Numbered from the stretch's first letter, positions 27,624 to 40,214 are shown. The stretch: 64,000 bases of DNA from Saksenaea vasiformis B4078 (GCA_000697055.1 JNDT01002270.1:26074-90073), one strand, 5' to 3'. The notes: generated from the letters alone by a model not told the origin. Numbers and translations: made by a program.

Positions 27624-28880
27624 CCCATGGCAAATGAAAACTTTGAAGTCTGTACTGATATATCGTATAAAGGACGTAAAGTTCCAATCAATGGGCCATG
27701 TTCAAGCCCATTTCACATCAGCGAAGAAACAGTAGTAGATGCTTACGAGGAAGGTGTGCATTTGGAAGATTGCAGGGGCGCTTAGATAAAGAAGATTACG
27801 TCGACAAATAAGTTAGTAGTCGTGGAATTGGCGGGCAACGTAGATAGAAAAGACAACTGGATCGATGTTACGTCTCTAATCCAGGGGAAGGGCGGACGAT
27901 CAAGAAGAGTATAGCAGCAGTAAGCACTCCAGAGCTCCACCAGCAAGTTCCATGATTTCAGTTGTTTCAGGTGGTTCTTTCGGGAAGAAAGTTGGTAGAA
28001 AATGACAAAGCGCGTATAAAAAAGTGTGCTACAAAGTTTGGATACGAGAAGGACGCAGGCTTTATCAACAGACATCTCACCTTCCACAAATGCACATCCA
28101 CCGAAACTGCCTAAATCTTATTGGTCTCCGAGCCGGGAAATCTGGTGTAGCTGCTACGTCTGGCTTTTTGGTATGACTTCTAAGAAAAAGGGAGATAAAA
28201 CGGAAGAATTCGCCATGAGATGTAGCAGCGAGTATCCTGTCAATCGTTGATATTTGGCCCTGATGATAGTAACTGGGATGATCACTTTACGGAAGAGACG
28301 TTGACGAAGTGGCCAGATGAGCTGGATAATTACATAGCGTCTTCCAGATACAAGTCAGCGAAAGAAGCGCATAAGCATGCATTCGATCATTATTTGATCC
28401 AGTTGAACAATCGGGATTTATCATGGGCGCAGTTGACTTTGAACACTTCTTCTCGCTTCTCGCTTATTTCTGAAGAGCGACACTATCAGTTTTCATTGGT
28501 TGACTGAAGAAGATGTGTCTCGCAGATGAAGTTTTATCGAATCCATTCTTGATTCCTTCAATATTATAGCCAATTACGGCGAAACGTCCAGAGTATCCGC
28601 GACCATCAGTAGAAACAAATGAAGGAGATTAGGAGGTGTCACCGATCGAAAACGAAACTCTTCTGGCTGCATGGTTGACTTGCTGCTCAAGACGGTGGAT
28701 GACGACGAACTAGGGTGTAACAAGGTTGGCAAATGCGGGAATATAATTCGACGAAGGAAATGGTTGATAGGATGAAACCAGCTGAAAAAGTTGAAAGAAA
28801 TGCTGCTGAGATTGGGCGAATCAAGCCCGAGGCGGATTAGGGAGCTGAAGACGGCGGGATACACGATAATGGGACCTAAA
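27624..28880 (+). pseudogene. decayed ORFs of a Mucorales-type family, several frames
   Basis: The plus strand shows coding-like pieces in shifting frames. They include ISEETVVDAYEEGVHLEDC (from ATG 27624), a piece with NVDRKDNWIDVTSLIQ near 27835, an acidic 86-codon frame at 28247-28507, and a C-terminal-like piece with IRELKTAGYTIMG at about 28840. Stops and frame changes separate them and no set of introns repairs them convincingly. I recognise the general style from repeated ORFs in Mucorales genomes. No function is known to me. Confidence 0.35.
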
Positions 28881-31182
28881 ATCGATGTGGTTATTGTCGT
28901 TTTCTACATACAGAATAACTAAAACGTATCATGACATCGATCTATAAACCCAACATTGATCATTGATTGATCATTTGTAAGAAAGAGCAAGCCGAATCTG
29001 AATAGAAAATGTCGAAAATCTTCGATCTGCAAAATCGCGAATAATTACATCTGCGGATCCTCCACTTACTCCAAATACGATCGCAGTGCAATGAAAGTGA
29101 ATATTTATCTCTCAATAACACCATCGTCGCTAATAAAACGTTCAAAAAAATTAAGAACGAGTTATTGAAGAGTCTCAGCGTATTCCCCTTGTTGCGTGTT
29201 TATTAATTTATCAAAGGTGCAGGCTGCGTCGATCGAGTCGCAAGGATTGATTCGTTGTACTTTCCAACAAAGAGCAGAAAATCTTCAAGAATGATGGCGC
29301 AGTTGACTGCTTTGGCATGGAGCAGAAAGCAAATCATGAACCGATCCGTGGTCTTATTACTGGACAATGAAAACGATATCAAAGTAGGCTTTTCGAAATA
29401 GAAGTTGCAACGCCATAACACCATAGTCATATCGATATTCCTGTTTGTTTCTGATCGACCTCTCGTGCCTTCTCGTCCCCCTCGTCATCACCGTCTTCTC
29501 TTTGCCCCGCATACTGAAGATCGTGGCCTGCTACTGTCCTCTTTCTTCCGCATTTTCCTTTTCTTACAGCCTCACAACTCTTGTCAAAAATATCTTTAGT
29601 ATAGCATCACGGTAAATAAGTTATGTATCTAAATTTGATCTCTATTTACATCGTTCAAAAGGCTTACGCGATACGTGCACACACAAAATAAAGCAATGTC
29701 TTCTATCCTTATAGAAGAATAATGTCCTATTCTGTTTACGGTATAATCAGTCTGAAGAATGCAAAGCGAATGGGAGCGCTGTTCCGCGACATAATGCTAT
29801 CGATAAAGGTATGAAAGAAGTTCCGTCTCATCAGTCGACCACCTTTTGAATTTCTTCATTGGCCTGCTCCGTACTTCTCATTTAGCTTTCGTACAGACAA
29901 CATGCAGACCAGAAGACTCTACCTGTTAGAAATATCCAATAGAAATAACACCGTCTTAAAAGTGCGATTTTTTCTAGGTTTTTTAGCAGTCTTTAGCATA
30001 TCCTAAATAATTAATTCCGTTTACTTCCGATGGTAGAACGCGCTTTTGGGATCAGATAGTATCTAATGGGTGAGATATTCTGTTTTTGGAATACATAGAC
30101 AGCATCGCTTTACACAGCTCGTTGCTAGCAGTTGCGCACACCGGGTCTATTGAAATTACCAATCAAACGGTTCAAAGACCAGTCTCCCACATCATGTAAC
30201 GTGCATGAGGATAGTATTCGGATATTGGTGCTTATCCCACATGTTGTGGGCTTAGGGGCAAAGAAGTACTATACTAGGTGATGCATGCACATATATGACA
30301 GAACCTTCTTTAGACTGTCGGTAAGTCGGGGCCACATATTTGTCACCTGAGTTAAACCGTCTGCCTTTTTTTTTCCTTTGTTGTGCTACAGATAAGTTTA
30401 CCATCTAGAGGGGAACGTAGTTGACTATTTACGGTAATGCTTAGTATAGAAATTTTCTATAAGGTTTGTCTGAGTAAGAGAAAACATTTGGCGACAGCTA
30501 GCAGAGCGCGAAAGGATAGTTGATTGAAAAAGAATAACCAATGGCATCGCCAACCACCTAGTTATTCTTTGCTTGGTCACAGGCGGATTCATGGCGACTC
30601 TACAGGCATAGCTTAGTCTACAACTTTCACGCAGGTCGTGTCGAGTACAATAGTATGTATCTGTAAGAGCCTATAAGCATGAAGAAATAAAAAAGTGGAC
30701 ACAGAGCAATACAGTAAATAAAAGGGGCTGAACGGCCATTATACAATGAAAAGCATATTTACTCGTCAGATAGAGGCACGCAATTATATAAACCTATTCA
30801 TGGTTAAGTTTTTAGTGAACCATACTTTACTTTGTACTTGATGATTATTCGGACCACCTTCTTCTAATCCTTACGTATGGGAGTATATGTCAACCGCGTA
30901 TCATACGAACCTTCAAGCAATAGCTCATATTTTCCAGAAAGTAAAAGGAACGCGGCATAAAACCTCAGTGCTAGTCTAATAGTTCAATCATTTGCGCCCT
31001 TGTGCGTTAGGATTTAGGAAAAAAAATGATGAAGCTACAACGACGTCTGGATATACTTAAGCTCAGAGCGCCCTCAGCATCAGTTCAGTGGGATAGAGTG
31101 GATTTCTTCCATGGAATCGAATGCTTATTGATAGCGAGACAATGACACACCGCGTATTCAAGATAATCTAGATCTGGAAACA
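28881..31182. other. gene-poor stretch, no supported gene
   Basis: Only short frames are present. A minus-strand frame at 29203-29430 may be another decayed fragment but lacks clear resemblance. Confidence 0.35.
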
Positions 31183-31548
31183 TTACAACAAGAAACAAAC
31201 TGGAAAAAAGGCGCAGATGTAATATACATCCCGATTTAACAAAGCATCTAGATGCCATCGGTTGGTGTTTACTAGGCTGCGCCATTTGCAGTTTACAAGA
31301 GCTGTATCTTTCTCTGTCTCTTCCTCAGCAAATCCAACATGAGCAAGATCTATCACTGGCGCCTCCAGCCAATCCAAGTACAGAAATATAGAGCACGAGA
31401 GGTCGGGTTCCGGTATTAATGCGGCGTATACTAGTCCATTCAGAAGGCATACCACTATGATGTTAGACGTCGGCGCCTGCAGAATATCAGCTTTGAAAAG
31501 ACACTCGGTGATTTTCTCTACCGATGAAACTCTTTTGATGACCTTCAA
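31183..31548 (-). pseudogene. remnant ORF of a Mucorales-type family
   Basis: A 121-codon minus-strand frame contains NIIVVCLLNGLVYAALI and FLYLDWLEAPVIDLAHVGF, which resemble a recurrent Mucorales ORF family known to me only as uncharacterised. The N-terminal part is missing and the end runs into unrelated hydrophobic sequence. Probably a fragment; not a functional call. Confidence 0.35.
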
Positions 31549-32336
31549 CTCTCAACACATGAGCACTTGGCAGCCCGAAAATTTTATCTGTTCAATCTAC
31601 CTAGGTTTTAGAGGCGCAAGGTCCCGAAGTGTGATTGCTGTGATCAACTACATCAGTCACTCCCCCGAATTTGCTGTTTAATCTAATTGTAGGTACAATT
31701 GCAATATACCAGTTTTAGGCAATGCTACTTCATACCGATTCTATAGATGCCCCAAAAATCTGTTCTCTTTTTTTTCCTGTGAAAATTTAATCGGAAGGGT
31801 ATATCGGGCATTGACCTGACAGAACATTCTTGTACTTCCGAATATTACAACAACGAAAAGTAATCATTCAGATCAAGCGAAGCCACAAGAATCTAACCAC
31901 ATCGGCTAGCACTCAGATATCAACTGCTTATTTCAGGTGATGTTGATTATGTTGTTTGCCGAGTTTGATCAATAGCAGGGTATCTCGTCTTTTTTATGCA
32001 GAATTAATCTCATTCGAATCTTCGTACACTTGAAACTGGGTCTTAATAAGCGGACCTGAGTCTCTGCTTTGCATTGCCAAGTCTTATCGGTAAAAAAAAA
32101 CTATGATTATACTGTAAGATCCTGCCGCCTAGAATCATTATGAACAGAACAAGGTCAACATGAACATTTTACAACGTATTGTATAACCTAAGGCTCGTTA
32201 TCTATCTCTAAGCAATAGCTGACAGCAACTACAACGTTACTCACTATGGTCTGGCTGTCGGGTGACTACGTCCCTTAAAAATTTCAGTAGTTCCGCTAAC
32301 TCCCCGCGAATCTCGCTCTGTATTGGAGAAAACGCT
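31549..32336. other. no supported gene
   Basis: No recognisable coding sequence. The region upstream of about 32337 begins to resemble the upstream flank of the second LysM gene. Confidence 0.35.
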
Positions 32337-32650
32337 ATACATACTCCGCCGCCACAACAAGAGAGCACTGTGCTATGCTTGGCCACGTGGAACCAGTTAC
32401 ACACGATCATCTGGCGTACCCCATCAACGTAGCCAAATGAAAAAAGCACAAGAAGGGTCCGACGGTGCTTCATCACACCACTTCGAGTTACGAAGCTGGG
32501 CATCAAGTCCCCCTGTCAGTTTCTATTTTTGGCGTTGGAGAAATGGAGTGCATGAGTGTGAAGCTTCCCTTCGTGCGTTTGAATCTCCATTGGTGAACTG
32601 CGTCTAATGCTTTGTCGACTGCTTTTCTGTTTTTGTTGAATACGTAACAA

Positions 32651-32658
32651 TATAAAAG
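32651..32658 (+). promoter_or_regulatory. TATA box of LysM gene 1
   Basis: TATAAAAG sits 79 bp before the start codon and is matched by the same element 63 bp before the start of LysM gene 2. The flanking sequence, including CAGTTACACAC near 32392, is also shared between the two upstream regions. Confidence 0.6.
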
Positions 32659-32736
32659 AAAAGGATCTCAAGGTCACTTTGGGCCCGTCATCCCTATTCT
32701 CTCTTTCCTTCCATTCCCTTCGTTCCCTCTCTTCTC

Positions 32737-34107
32737 ATGAAAATACTCTCGATTCTGTCGCTTGCAGTCATAGCCAGCATGGCTCTCGCTGCGCCATCTT
32801 CTGATTGCCAGGAATTCCATACTGTCAACTCTGAAGATAGGGTAAGATCAGTAATATCGGATGATATCTTGGCTTATTAATGACAACTGCTTCAATAGTG
32901 CCACACGTTAGCGAGAGATTACAATATCAAGACAAGTCAATTGAAAAAGTGGAATCCTTTTAGTATGTTGATAGATATCAAAGCACTATAGCTAACTGTG
33001 GATATTAGTCAACCCCAGATGCACCAACTTGGAAGTAGGCCAGGTTCTATGTGTCAGGTAAATCTTTTCTAGGTCAATTGGCGCGTAAATTCTAACTATA
33101 CCAAAAATTGCAGGGGCCCTGGGAAGAAAACCTCTAAGCATGACGAGGGAACCAGCTGTCTTATCAACGAGCATTGTGAAGGTGACCTATGCTGCCATCC
33201 TGACACGAAGAAATGCGTGAAAGATCCCAAGGGTACTATCTGTCTTGAACATTCCAATCCTTTCTTCATGGGACTCCCCAAGCCTTCTGAGAAAGCCAGA
33301 CCTGTTAGTCCCCCCCAGCAGAAGGGAGGCCGCTCGTGCGCTAAGAACGATGACTGCCCTGGATCTCTCTGCTGCCATCCCAACAACAAGGTGTGTGTAA
33401 GAGATCGCAAAGGAAATATCTGTGTAGACGATTCCATTCCTTCCTTGCCCAAGAAGCCCGAAGAGACCGATAAACCCGAGACTGACAAGCCAAACTGTCT
33501 TGACCGAGAGGCTGTAGAGTACTATAAGAAGAAGTACAAGAACATCGTTGTGCCTACTGGCGTCCCATACTGTGACGAGATTGGTCAGAAACCCAAGGGA
33601 CCTGTCAAGAAGCCTGAGGAAACCGATAAACCCAAAACTGACAAGCCAAACTGTCTTGACCGAGAGGCTGTAGAGTACTATAAGAAGAAGTACAAGAATA
33701 TCGTTGTTCCTACTGGTGTCCCATATTGTGATGAGATCGGTCAGAAGCCCGAAGGACCTGTCAAGAAGCCCAAGGAGTCCCCAAAGGCCCAGTGTATGAC
33801 CGAACAACAGTATCGAGACGTCATACTAGGAAGCCCCGATAGAGACGTTTATCGTTACCCTACCAGCGGCCAACCTTGCGATAAGGACTTGTGCTTCACT
33901 GAAAGTGATGCAGAGATGGTCCGACGAAAATTCAAGAATGCCCCTTGGACAAAGGAACTAAGATTGTGTGGCAAAGCTGACGACAAACAAAACAATCCCA
34001 GCAAGAAACCCGAAGCTAAACCCGATTGCCGCAATTACGACGACTTGGCTTGGTACGAAAAGGCCTGGTATAATATTGGTGCCAGTACCGCCGTGATTTG
34101 CCAATAG
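32737..34107 (+). CDS. secreted LysM protein with repeated cysteine modules (LysM gene 1)
   Basis: Four exons, 32737-32841, 32899-32962, 33009-33057 and 33114-34107, give 1212 nt (403 aa). A clear signal peptide (MKILSILSLAVIASMALAAP) is followed by one LysM domain at about residues 27-72, spread over exons 1-4, with CHTLARDYNIKT and NLEVGQVLCV. LysM domains bind chitin oligomers and related glycans. After it come two six-cysteine modules with identical spacing C-x5-C-x4-CC-x6-C-x8-C. Next are two near-identical 52-residue repeats rich in Lys, Pro and Thr with a Cys pair around YYKKKYKNIVVPTG. Then comes a four-cysteine module shared with LysM gene 2, and last a third diverged copy of the Cys-pair module. 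The protein is probably extracellular or wall-bound. I cannot assign the non-LysM modules to any family. A role in shielding or sensing chitin is inference. Confidence 0.88.
33450..33760 (+). repeat. 156-bp tandem duplication inside LysM gene 1
   Basis: The segment from GAAGAGACCGATAAACC onward is repeated with a period of 156 bp (CCAAACTGTCTTGACC at 33490 and 33646), encoding two 52-aa units. The copies differ by few bases, mostly silent, so the duplication looks recent or kept alike by conversion. Confidence 0.85.
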
Positions 34108-35415
34108 ATCGGTTGATCGATCCCAGATAACGGTACATGCTGTTTGTTATACGATTCACATAGGACCAGTATGATTGTAGTTCCTACGTAAATTATAAAC
34201 TATCTATCTTTAAGATATATGGACATTCTCCAAGTGTACTATCTATTGATCGCAGTTTTGCATCTATGAAGAGGGCACCTTTGCGTTAAATAGTATATAT
34301 ACGTTATTAATGCGCTAGATCTCACGATGTTCTATTGCTTCTCTCCATCTCTACTAATAAGAGGAGCGTACTCTAAATCTCCAATTAAATTGTTTAAATG
34401 CAAGCCGTCAGGGTTCAAAAATATTCGAATCATCAAAACTGTAAGATATTTTTTTTCTACGTAGTTGTGTGTAAACTGGGCAAAGATCTTCAAAAAATAA
34501 ATAAATGTATTAAAATAATGGAAACTCGTCTACAGATTCCCTTTTATGATATTAAGCTGTCCTTGTGGAAACTGTAACTTTTTAGATTGAACTGAACTAT
34601 GGCAGCGTTTATGAGTGTAACCGCCCCAAAAGAAGGTTTATTCTCTTTCTTAATTGTGGTACGTGGATCCTTCCACTCAACTTCTATATGACGCATAGAA
34701 GGGTCTTCGATCGTCCGATATTGGACTGAGTTTCAATCGGGTACTGGCAGGGTCTACTGCACCTTAGTCATGATTCGTAAGCAACTAGAAATACGTTCTG
34801 ACTTGCCAATATGAGTTACATGAAGTAAGCATGACGTGGTGAGTACTGTTACGATATAATGCATCACCTAGCGCCAACTTACGGAGGCACTTATTGTTAG
34901 ATGCCGCATTCAGGATTTATGGCACAAGTATTGCTAAATATGTCCCTGAAATTTTAATGTCTTTCGCTAACACTCCGCCTCTTGTCTTCCATGCGTAGGA
35001 CTAACTTGAGCGAGGTTCCATCGTTGTAGATGTTCCTCCGATGCCCATAACAAGAAACCGGATTGCTATACCTGACCATCTGCATTACCCAGTTACACAC
35101 GGTGACAGCAAGTAACAAGTGCGAAGGTGCGACAGTGATCCTTAGATCCGTTTTCGAGCAGTTGAGACGAATATTAAACTCCTCACCGGCCTCTTATTAT
35201 TGGTGCTTGAGAAATAGGGTGCAGAATCAGAAAGTTTTCGTCGGACCTTTGAGTCTCAATCGATGAACTGCATCTGTCCTCCGCCGGTATCGTTCGCTTT
35301 ATTTCTCTTTTTGTTTTAGTCGTTTTATTGCTCGGCCTACATCAGTATAAAAGAACAGGACATTGAAGTTTTTTCCATCTCATCACCTCTACCTCTTCCT
35401 TTACCTATCTTTCCA
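34108..35415. other. spacer between LysM genes; duplicated promoter region at its right end
   Basis: No gene is seen. From about 35085 the sequence resembles the region upstream of LysM gene 1: the CCAGTTACACAC motif, GAGAAATAGGGTGCA, ATGAACTGCATCT, and the TATA box at 35346-35353. The duplicated unit therefore includes about 350 bp of promoter. Confidence 0.6.
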
Positions 35416-36067
35416 ATGAGAATCCTCTCCATACTTTCGATCACCACTATGGCTAGCATGGTCCTCGCTGCGCCAGCCTCCAACTGCCAGCAAACCCACG
35501 AGGTGGAATCTGGGGATAAGGTACATCTAGCAATATTAGATATGATTTGATTTAACAGTAATGGATTCCTCAATAGTGCTACAAGTTAGCGAGAGATTAC
35601 AATATCAAGACAAGTCAATTGAGAAAGTGGAATCCTTCTAGTACGCTAATAAATATTAAAGCACTGTATATCTAACTACGGACATTAGTTAACGGTAGCT
35701 GCACCAACTTGGAAGTAGGCCAGGTTTTATGTGTTCGGTAAGACCTTTCTCGACAAAGTGGCATATAGACTCTAATACAAAATTTTGTAGTGGCCCGGGA
35801 AAGAAATCCTCGGAAAAGACACCAGTCCCTGGTAACAAGACTGAGAAGAAGCCAAAGAAAACTACTGAGTCCAGGTGCGCGCTCAAGGAAGAGTATGTGG
35901 ATTATCTCAACATGGACGTCTCGGGTCCTTTACCACCCATGGAACTTCCCTGTGATCAGAACATGTGCTTTGACACTGAAAAACAAGTGAAAGCCCTCCA
36001 AAACGATTACTACTTACAGGGCGCTACTTGGACAAAGAACCTCAGAGTGTGCGACAAGGCCAATTAA
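35416..36067 (+). CDS. secreted LysM protein, short paralogue (LysM gene 2)
   Basis: Four exons, 35416-35520, 35577-35640, 35689-35737 and 35791-36067, give 495 nt (164 aa). The exon sizes of exons 1-3 (105, 64 and 49 nt) and all intron phases equal those of LysM gene 1, so the two are tandem duplicates. A signal peptide (MRILSILSITTMASMVLAAP) precedes one LysM domain (CYKLARDYNIKT, then NLEVGQVLCV). A Lys/Pro/Thr-rich linker follows. The C-terminal four-cysteine module reads LPCDQNMCFDTE and ATWTKNLRVCDKA, and is also found in gene 1. The six-cysteine modules and the 52-aa repeats of gene 1 are absent. Probably secreted and glycan-binding. Confidence 0.88.
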
Positions 36068-38027
36068 TAGTCACTCGACGGCATTATAGGGTACCTGAAT
36101 CCAATAGAACGCAGAAGTTACATTTCTAACTTAGACCGACAATTACAAAGAAGTTCGTTCAAGTACTAAGAAAAGAAAAACAAAGAAGTCAATGAGCTGG
36201 TCCCGGATATGTTTATGTATCCTATCGATCATGGCCTTTGGCAGCTTTTCAAATAAACAGTAAAGCGGAGTCATAAGTGCTATCATTACATGTAGATAGG
36301 TTTAACGCACATGGAAATAATGCTGTCAGATCCCTGCGAGCGAAAGGTACCTTAGCAGTGTTGAATGTACATTAGCAGTTGCATGCAAAGGTCCAACGGA
36401 TTGTCCTTGGAGCACCAGCATTCCTAGCCATTTCAAATTTACGTTGCAACATTATATTCTTTTGCAGCTTTACCAGCGACCATTGTTTTTGTAAGCAATC
36501 GAAGGACACTGCTCCTATCAATAGCCTACAACGCTTACATGGTTGTATCTTCTGTTCAAATCGTCAGTAGCTATTTTTTCTTTTCACTTCTGTTGGTTGT
36601 TCTAGTGGTTTCAAGTTCTAATGCTGGATATAATTTGTGATAAGCTATGATGGAACAAACCTTACATCAACTTACATTTCAAATGAACCACAGCCATATT
36701 CATTAACAATATTCATTTTCTTGTCTAAAGAAAAAGGAAAGAAGCGCCGATCAAAGTGTGGAAAAAGGTATTGCAGCCCTTTTTCCCATGCAATTACATG
36801 CTCCAACTAAGTATGAATTTTCGACATGTCGAAAAGCTTAACGTGAGATGCGACCCGTTTCAACCCCTTCATCTTCGATGACAATACGTTTCTCTCTGTA
36901 ACAGATTATTTGCCTGCTTGGAAGTTGTCGGATATCGTTAGAGTCATAAGCATTTTATTAAAAATTACGCACTACTCATCCGGAATTGTTAGATCTTCAT
37001 GGTTTCCCGGCAATGGATTCAATCCACCCATTTTTATATTTTCAAATGCAAAATAATGGGATCGTAAAGGGTCATCCTTTAACCAATCATGTAAGCTCTT
37101 CATACGTCGCGGTGATCTATGGAGAACATGGCTTGCAATTTCTCTCCATTGCGACAGCTAGAAAGAAGCCACGAGGTACTCTAGTTAATCGAATTTTCCA
37201 AGATGTTGTGATCATCTTCAAACTAACTTTACAGTCGCCTGACAAAAAAATTGGCAATGAGTCTTAGAATTATTGATGAGAAGGCGTACCTGTAAAGATC
37301 TAGCGTATTTTTGTTACACGAGAAAGACAGCTACAGAAGAAATATGCTTACACGTTCTTGACCGTCAGCTTCTACCGTGGCAACGTAGTGCATGTTGCGG
37401 CAGAATGAGAAAACCTAAAAGGGAAAAACACAAGAATTAGCTCAACTAGAGAGCATTCACAATGAGGGTTGTACCTTGAATGTGTTGTACTCTTTCATAT
37501 TCACCATCACCAGCAAGCCTTGCAAGCGCGCGAGCCCTCGTAATACAAATACAAATCGCATAATCACTTCTTCCTAAAGGGTACAATAGCCTCAGCAATA
37601 AGAAGAGTATGCAACACAATGAGTCAACTAGTGTAAAATGACGCGCCACGGTCTTCCGTGAAAAGTCTTGCTATTTTACGCAGTCAAGAAAAACACATAA
37701 AAACACGCTACATAGGCGAGACACGTCCTCAGTTTCCATAGCAAGGACTGGCCTCGTTGGAAATTGTCGCGTATCTTCTGTTCCATCAACAGAAGAATGA
37801 GTTGATATATGCTACAGGATTATGATGCATCTGTTTTGGAGAGGACCAGATTTGCAATGACCTCATTCATCGCTGATATTTGAAAGCAGCATACCTTCCA
37901 GTCTTGCGAAAGGACGCCAAGAAGGTATTGCTCTCCAATTACCCCATAATTGTTAGTAATGCGAGTGCCACTTTATCCCTCTCGCGAGCAATAAAACCGT
38001 CAACCTTTCGCAACAAGAGTATGATAG
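36068..38027. other. intergenic; possible decayed exons on the minus strand
   Basis: No gene can be supported. On the minus strand two pieces bounded by splice-like sites, about 37580-37480 and 37410-37350, read as MRFVFVLRGLARLQGLL and FCRNMHYVATVEADG in compatible frames, but I recognise no family and cannot extend them on either side. Confidence 0.3.
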
Positions 38028-40214
38028 TTAAGCGGAGGAGCTGTTCTGTTCCTCATATTTTACTTTTTTATATGTATAAGAAAACTCTGCCATGATGGGT
38101 ATATGACTACTCATAGAGATCAATCAAAAAAAAAACAAACTACACACATATCGACATTTGTTCATAAACTTACTCGGATGGAAAATGGGGATCAGGCAAG
38201 CCTACGACCTTGGCCATAAATTCAGGTTCAATCGGACCGAGTAATCCAGATACACTAAGTTTCGTTGTCGAGTACCATATATAATCTAAGACGCCCTTAA
38301 ATTGTGGTGTATAATTTGTGAATGGCAGTTCTCCAATGTGGTTGTAGGCGCTCTCCAGCCGTAGTGGTTGCTTCAGGCCATCGGCAGTAAACGCTCCATA
38401 GGAAAATTTTTGAAAATCTGGGTGCGATTTCTCAACATGACCTCGCGATAGCAGTTCGTAAACACCTGATTCAGGAACAGAATTGAAATCGCCACACACA
38501 ATGACTCCTGCCGTATCCTCTACTCCATGGCATTGCATAAAAGACGTAATTTCATGAGTCAACAAGCCAACCTGAATCAACTTGACGTCAGGGCATGCTG
38601 GGTCCCAATGAATATGGGAATTGGCTACCACAATGGGTGTTCCTCTTTCTTGATGCTCCAAAAGGGTAATAATAGCCACATTATCCTTGTTCATCAGTCG
38701 GTTGTACATATCCCTCGATTTCAAGTCAGATCTCCGTATGGCTACCTGGTTGTACTCGACCATCGTCTTGTCCACCAGGCGGAACCTAAAATGCGGTTGG
38801 TGACTCTTGCCTCTTAATTTTAACTTGTTACCTCGATTGCTTAAAAAAGATGGCGCATCCGTCGACAGATCGCCGCTCCGCTGTCGTCATCGTCTTTGCT
38901 CTACCTTTGGGCCAGAACACACCTTTATAACCATCCTTTTCGAAACGGCTTGCGAAACAATCTTCGTATTCACCGAGTTCCACCTCCTGTCGTTGAGAAT
39001 TGACTTTTGAGATGTTCAACCTCCACAATATAAAAAAGGAAACTTCTTCCCAGTCCAACGTCAACGTGCCTGTAAGCAAATAATATCTGAACTCCACCCT
39101 GTAATCTCTTGCACTAGCAGATCGCAACGGTAGTCCCAAGCTAATGCCCACGAAGGTGTGTAGCCAAACGTAGCCGCATATTTCTGGCAAAGTACATTGT
39201 AGCTAAACACTGTAAAATTGTCTATGATACTTTTGTTCAGACCGTGTATGTGTACATATATATAAGTAATGTGTGCGTGTGTGTGCGTGTATGTGACCAC
39301 GTAACAGAGCATCATGTTTTTTTTTGTTTTTGTTTTTACCTCCTGCGTCTGTGTTTGGATCTGAGTCAAGCAGAAGCCACTCTCGTTCCGGAGGTGGCAA
39401 CCCCACTTTTTTTTCACATAAAAAAAAACATATCGCTGTCAAACTTATTTCGAAAGTGCTAAAACAAATGAGTTTACTTGCCTGGTCCATGGTCGCAAAG
39501 GTAGCGTACAACCGCTGCTGATCCTTCATTAGCAAGTAGCGCCCTGAGGCCTTCCTCTAGTGGATTGCCTTCAATACCCAGAAGATCTAGTTGATATAAT
39601 GCTCCAAGTTCAGGAGGTAATATTTTGAGTCGATTGTCAAACAGCAAAAGTTCACGTAAGTTTGTAAGCATTCCCAGATCAGGCGGCAGATCTTCGATCT
39701 TGTTACATGACAGATCCAGAGTGACTAGGCGAGTGAGATTGCTAATAGCCGGATCTACTCGCGTGAGCTGGTTATGATTTAGGTACAAGGCTGTCAGAAA
39801 TTGGTAGGTTGAAAATAAACTTTTCGAAATTTGAAGGAGGCCAATGCCGCCCAGATCTAATGAACTCCACCCCACCTCCGCTTCTGTCTCCGCTGAGGTT
39901 GCTGTAGCAGTAGCAATTGCTTTCCTATTACTCGATTTTTGTTTCGGTTCTGTGTGTTGCGCCCGTGCAGTGGCAGCAGCGGTTCGGGCATGATGGTGAG
40001 GAGATGCTGCTTGGCGTGCCAATTGTGCGCGTCCCATCTGCTGCACCCAGTGCGGGGATTCGGTACCAGAATCCAGTGAAGTGTACTCTTGCTTGTACCC
40101 ATTCAGGTCAAGCGCTGCATTGGCTATCACACTTTCATTGTCTTTTTCCATCGTTACCATCTGTAATGTCTGATCGAAAAGGACATTGCCTTGAGTGGTT
40201 AAATCTTTCACCAT
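38028..40214 (-). CDS. CCR4: CCR4-NOT deadenylase catalytic subunit Ccr4
   Basis: Six exons on the minus strand: 40214-39482, 39405-39340, 39221-39070, 38986-38832, 38785-38174 and 38106-38028. They sum to 1797 nt (598 aa). Introns 1 and 3 are GC-AG (CCAG|GCAAGT and ACAG|GCACGT). In both cases no GT donor restores frame. Ccr4 shortens mRNA poly(A) tails. The protein has a Gln/Ala/Thr-rich N terminus and leucine-rich repeats at about 110-240 (LYLNHNQLTRVDP, LRELLLFDNRLKILP) that contact the Not1/Caf1 module. The EEP nuclease domain from about 270 carries FTVFSYNVLCQKYA, the catalytic Glu in LQEVEL, SHIHWDP, CGDFNS and the final DHIPIMAEF. Length is within the fungal range. Confidence 0.95.

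Noticed and set aside
39244..39300. GT-rich tract as a possible regulatory repeat
   Set aside because: It lies inside CCR4 intron 2 and is an ordinary short microsatellite.
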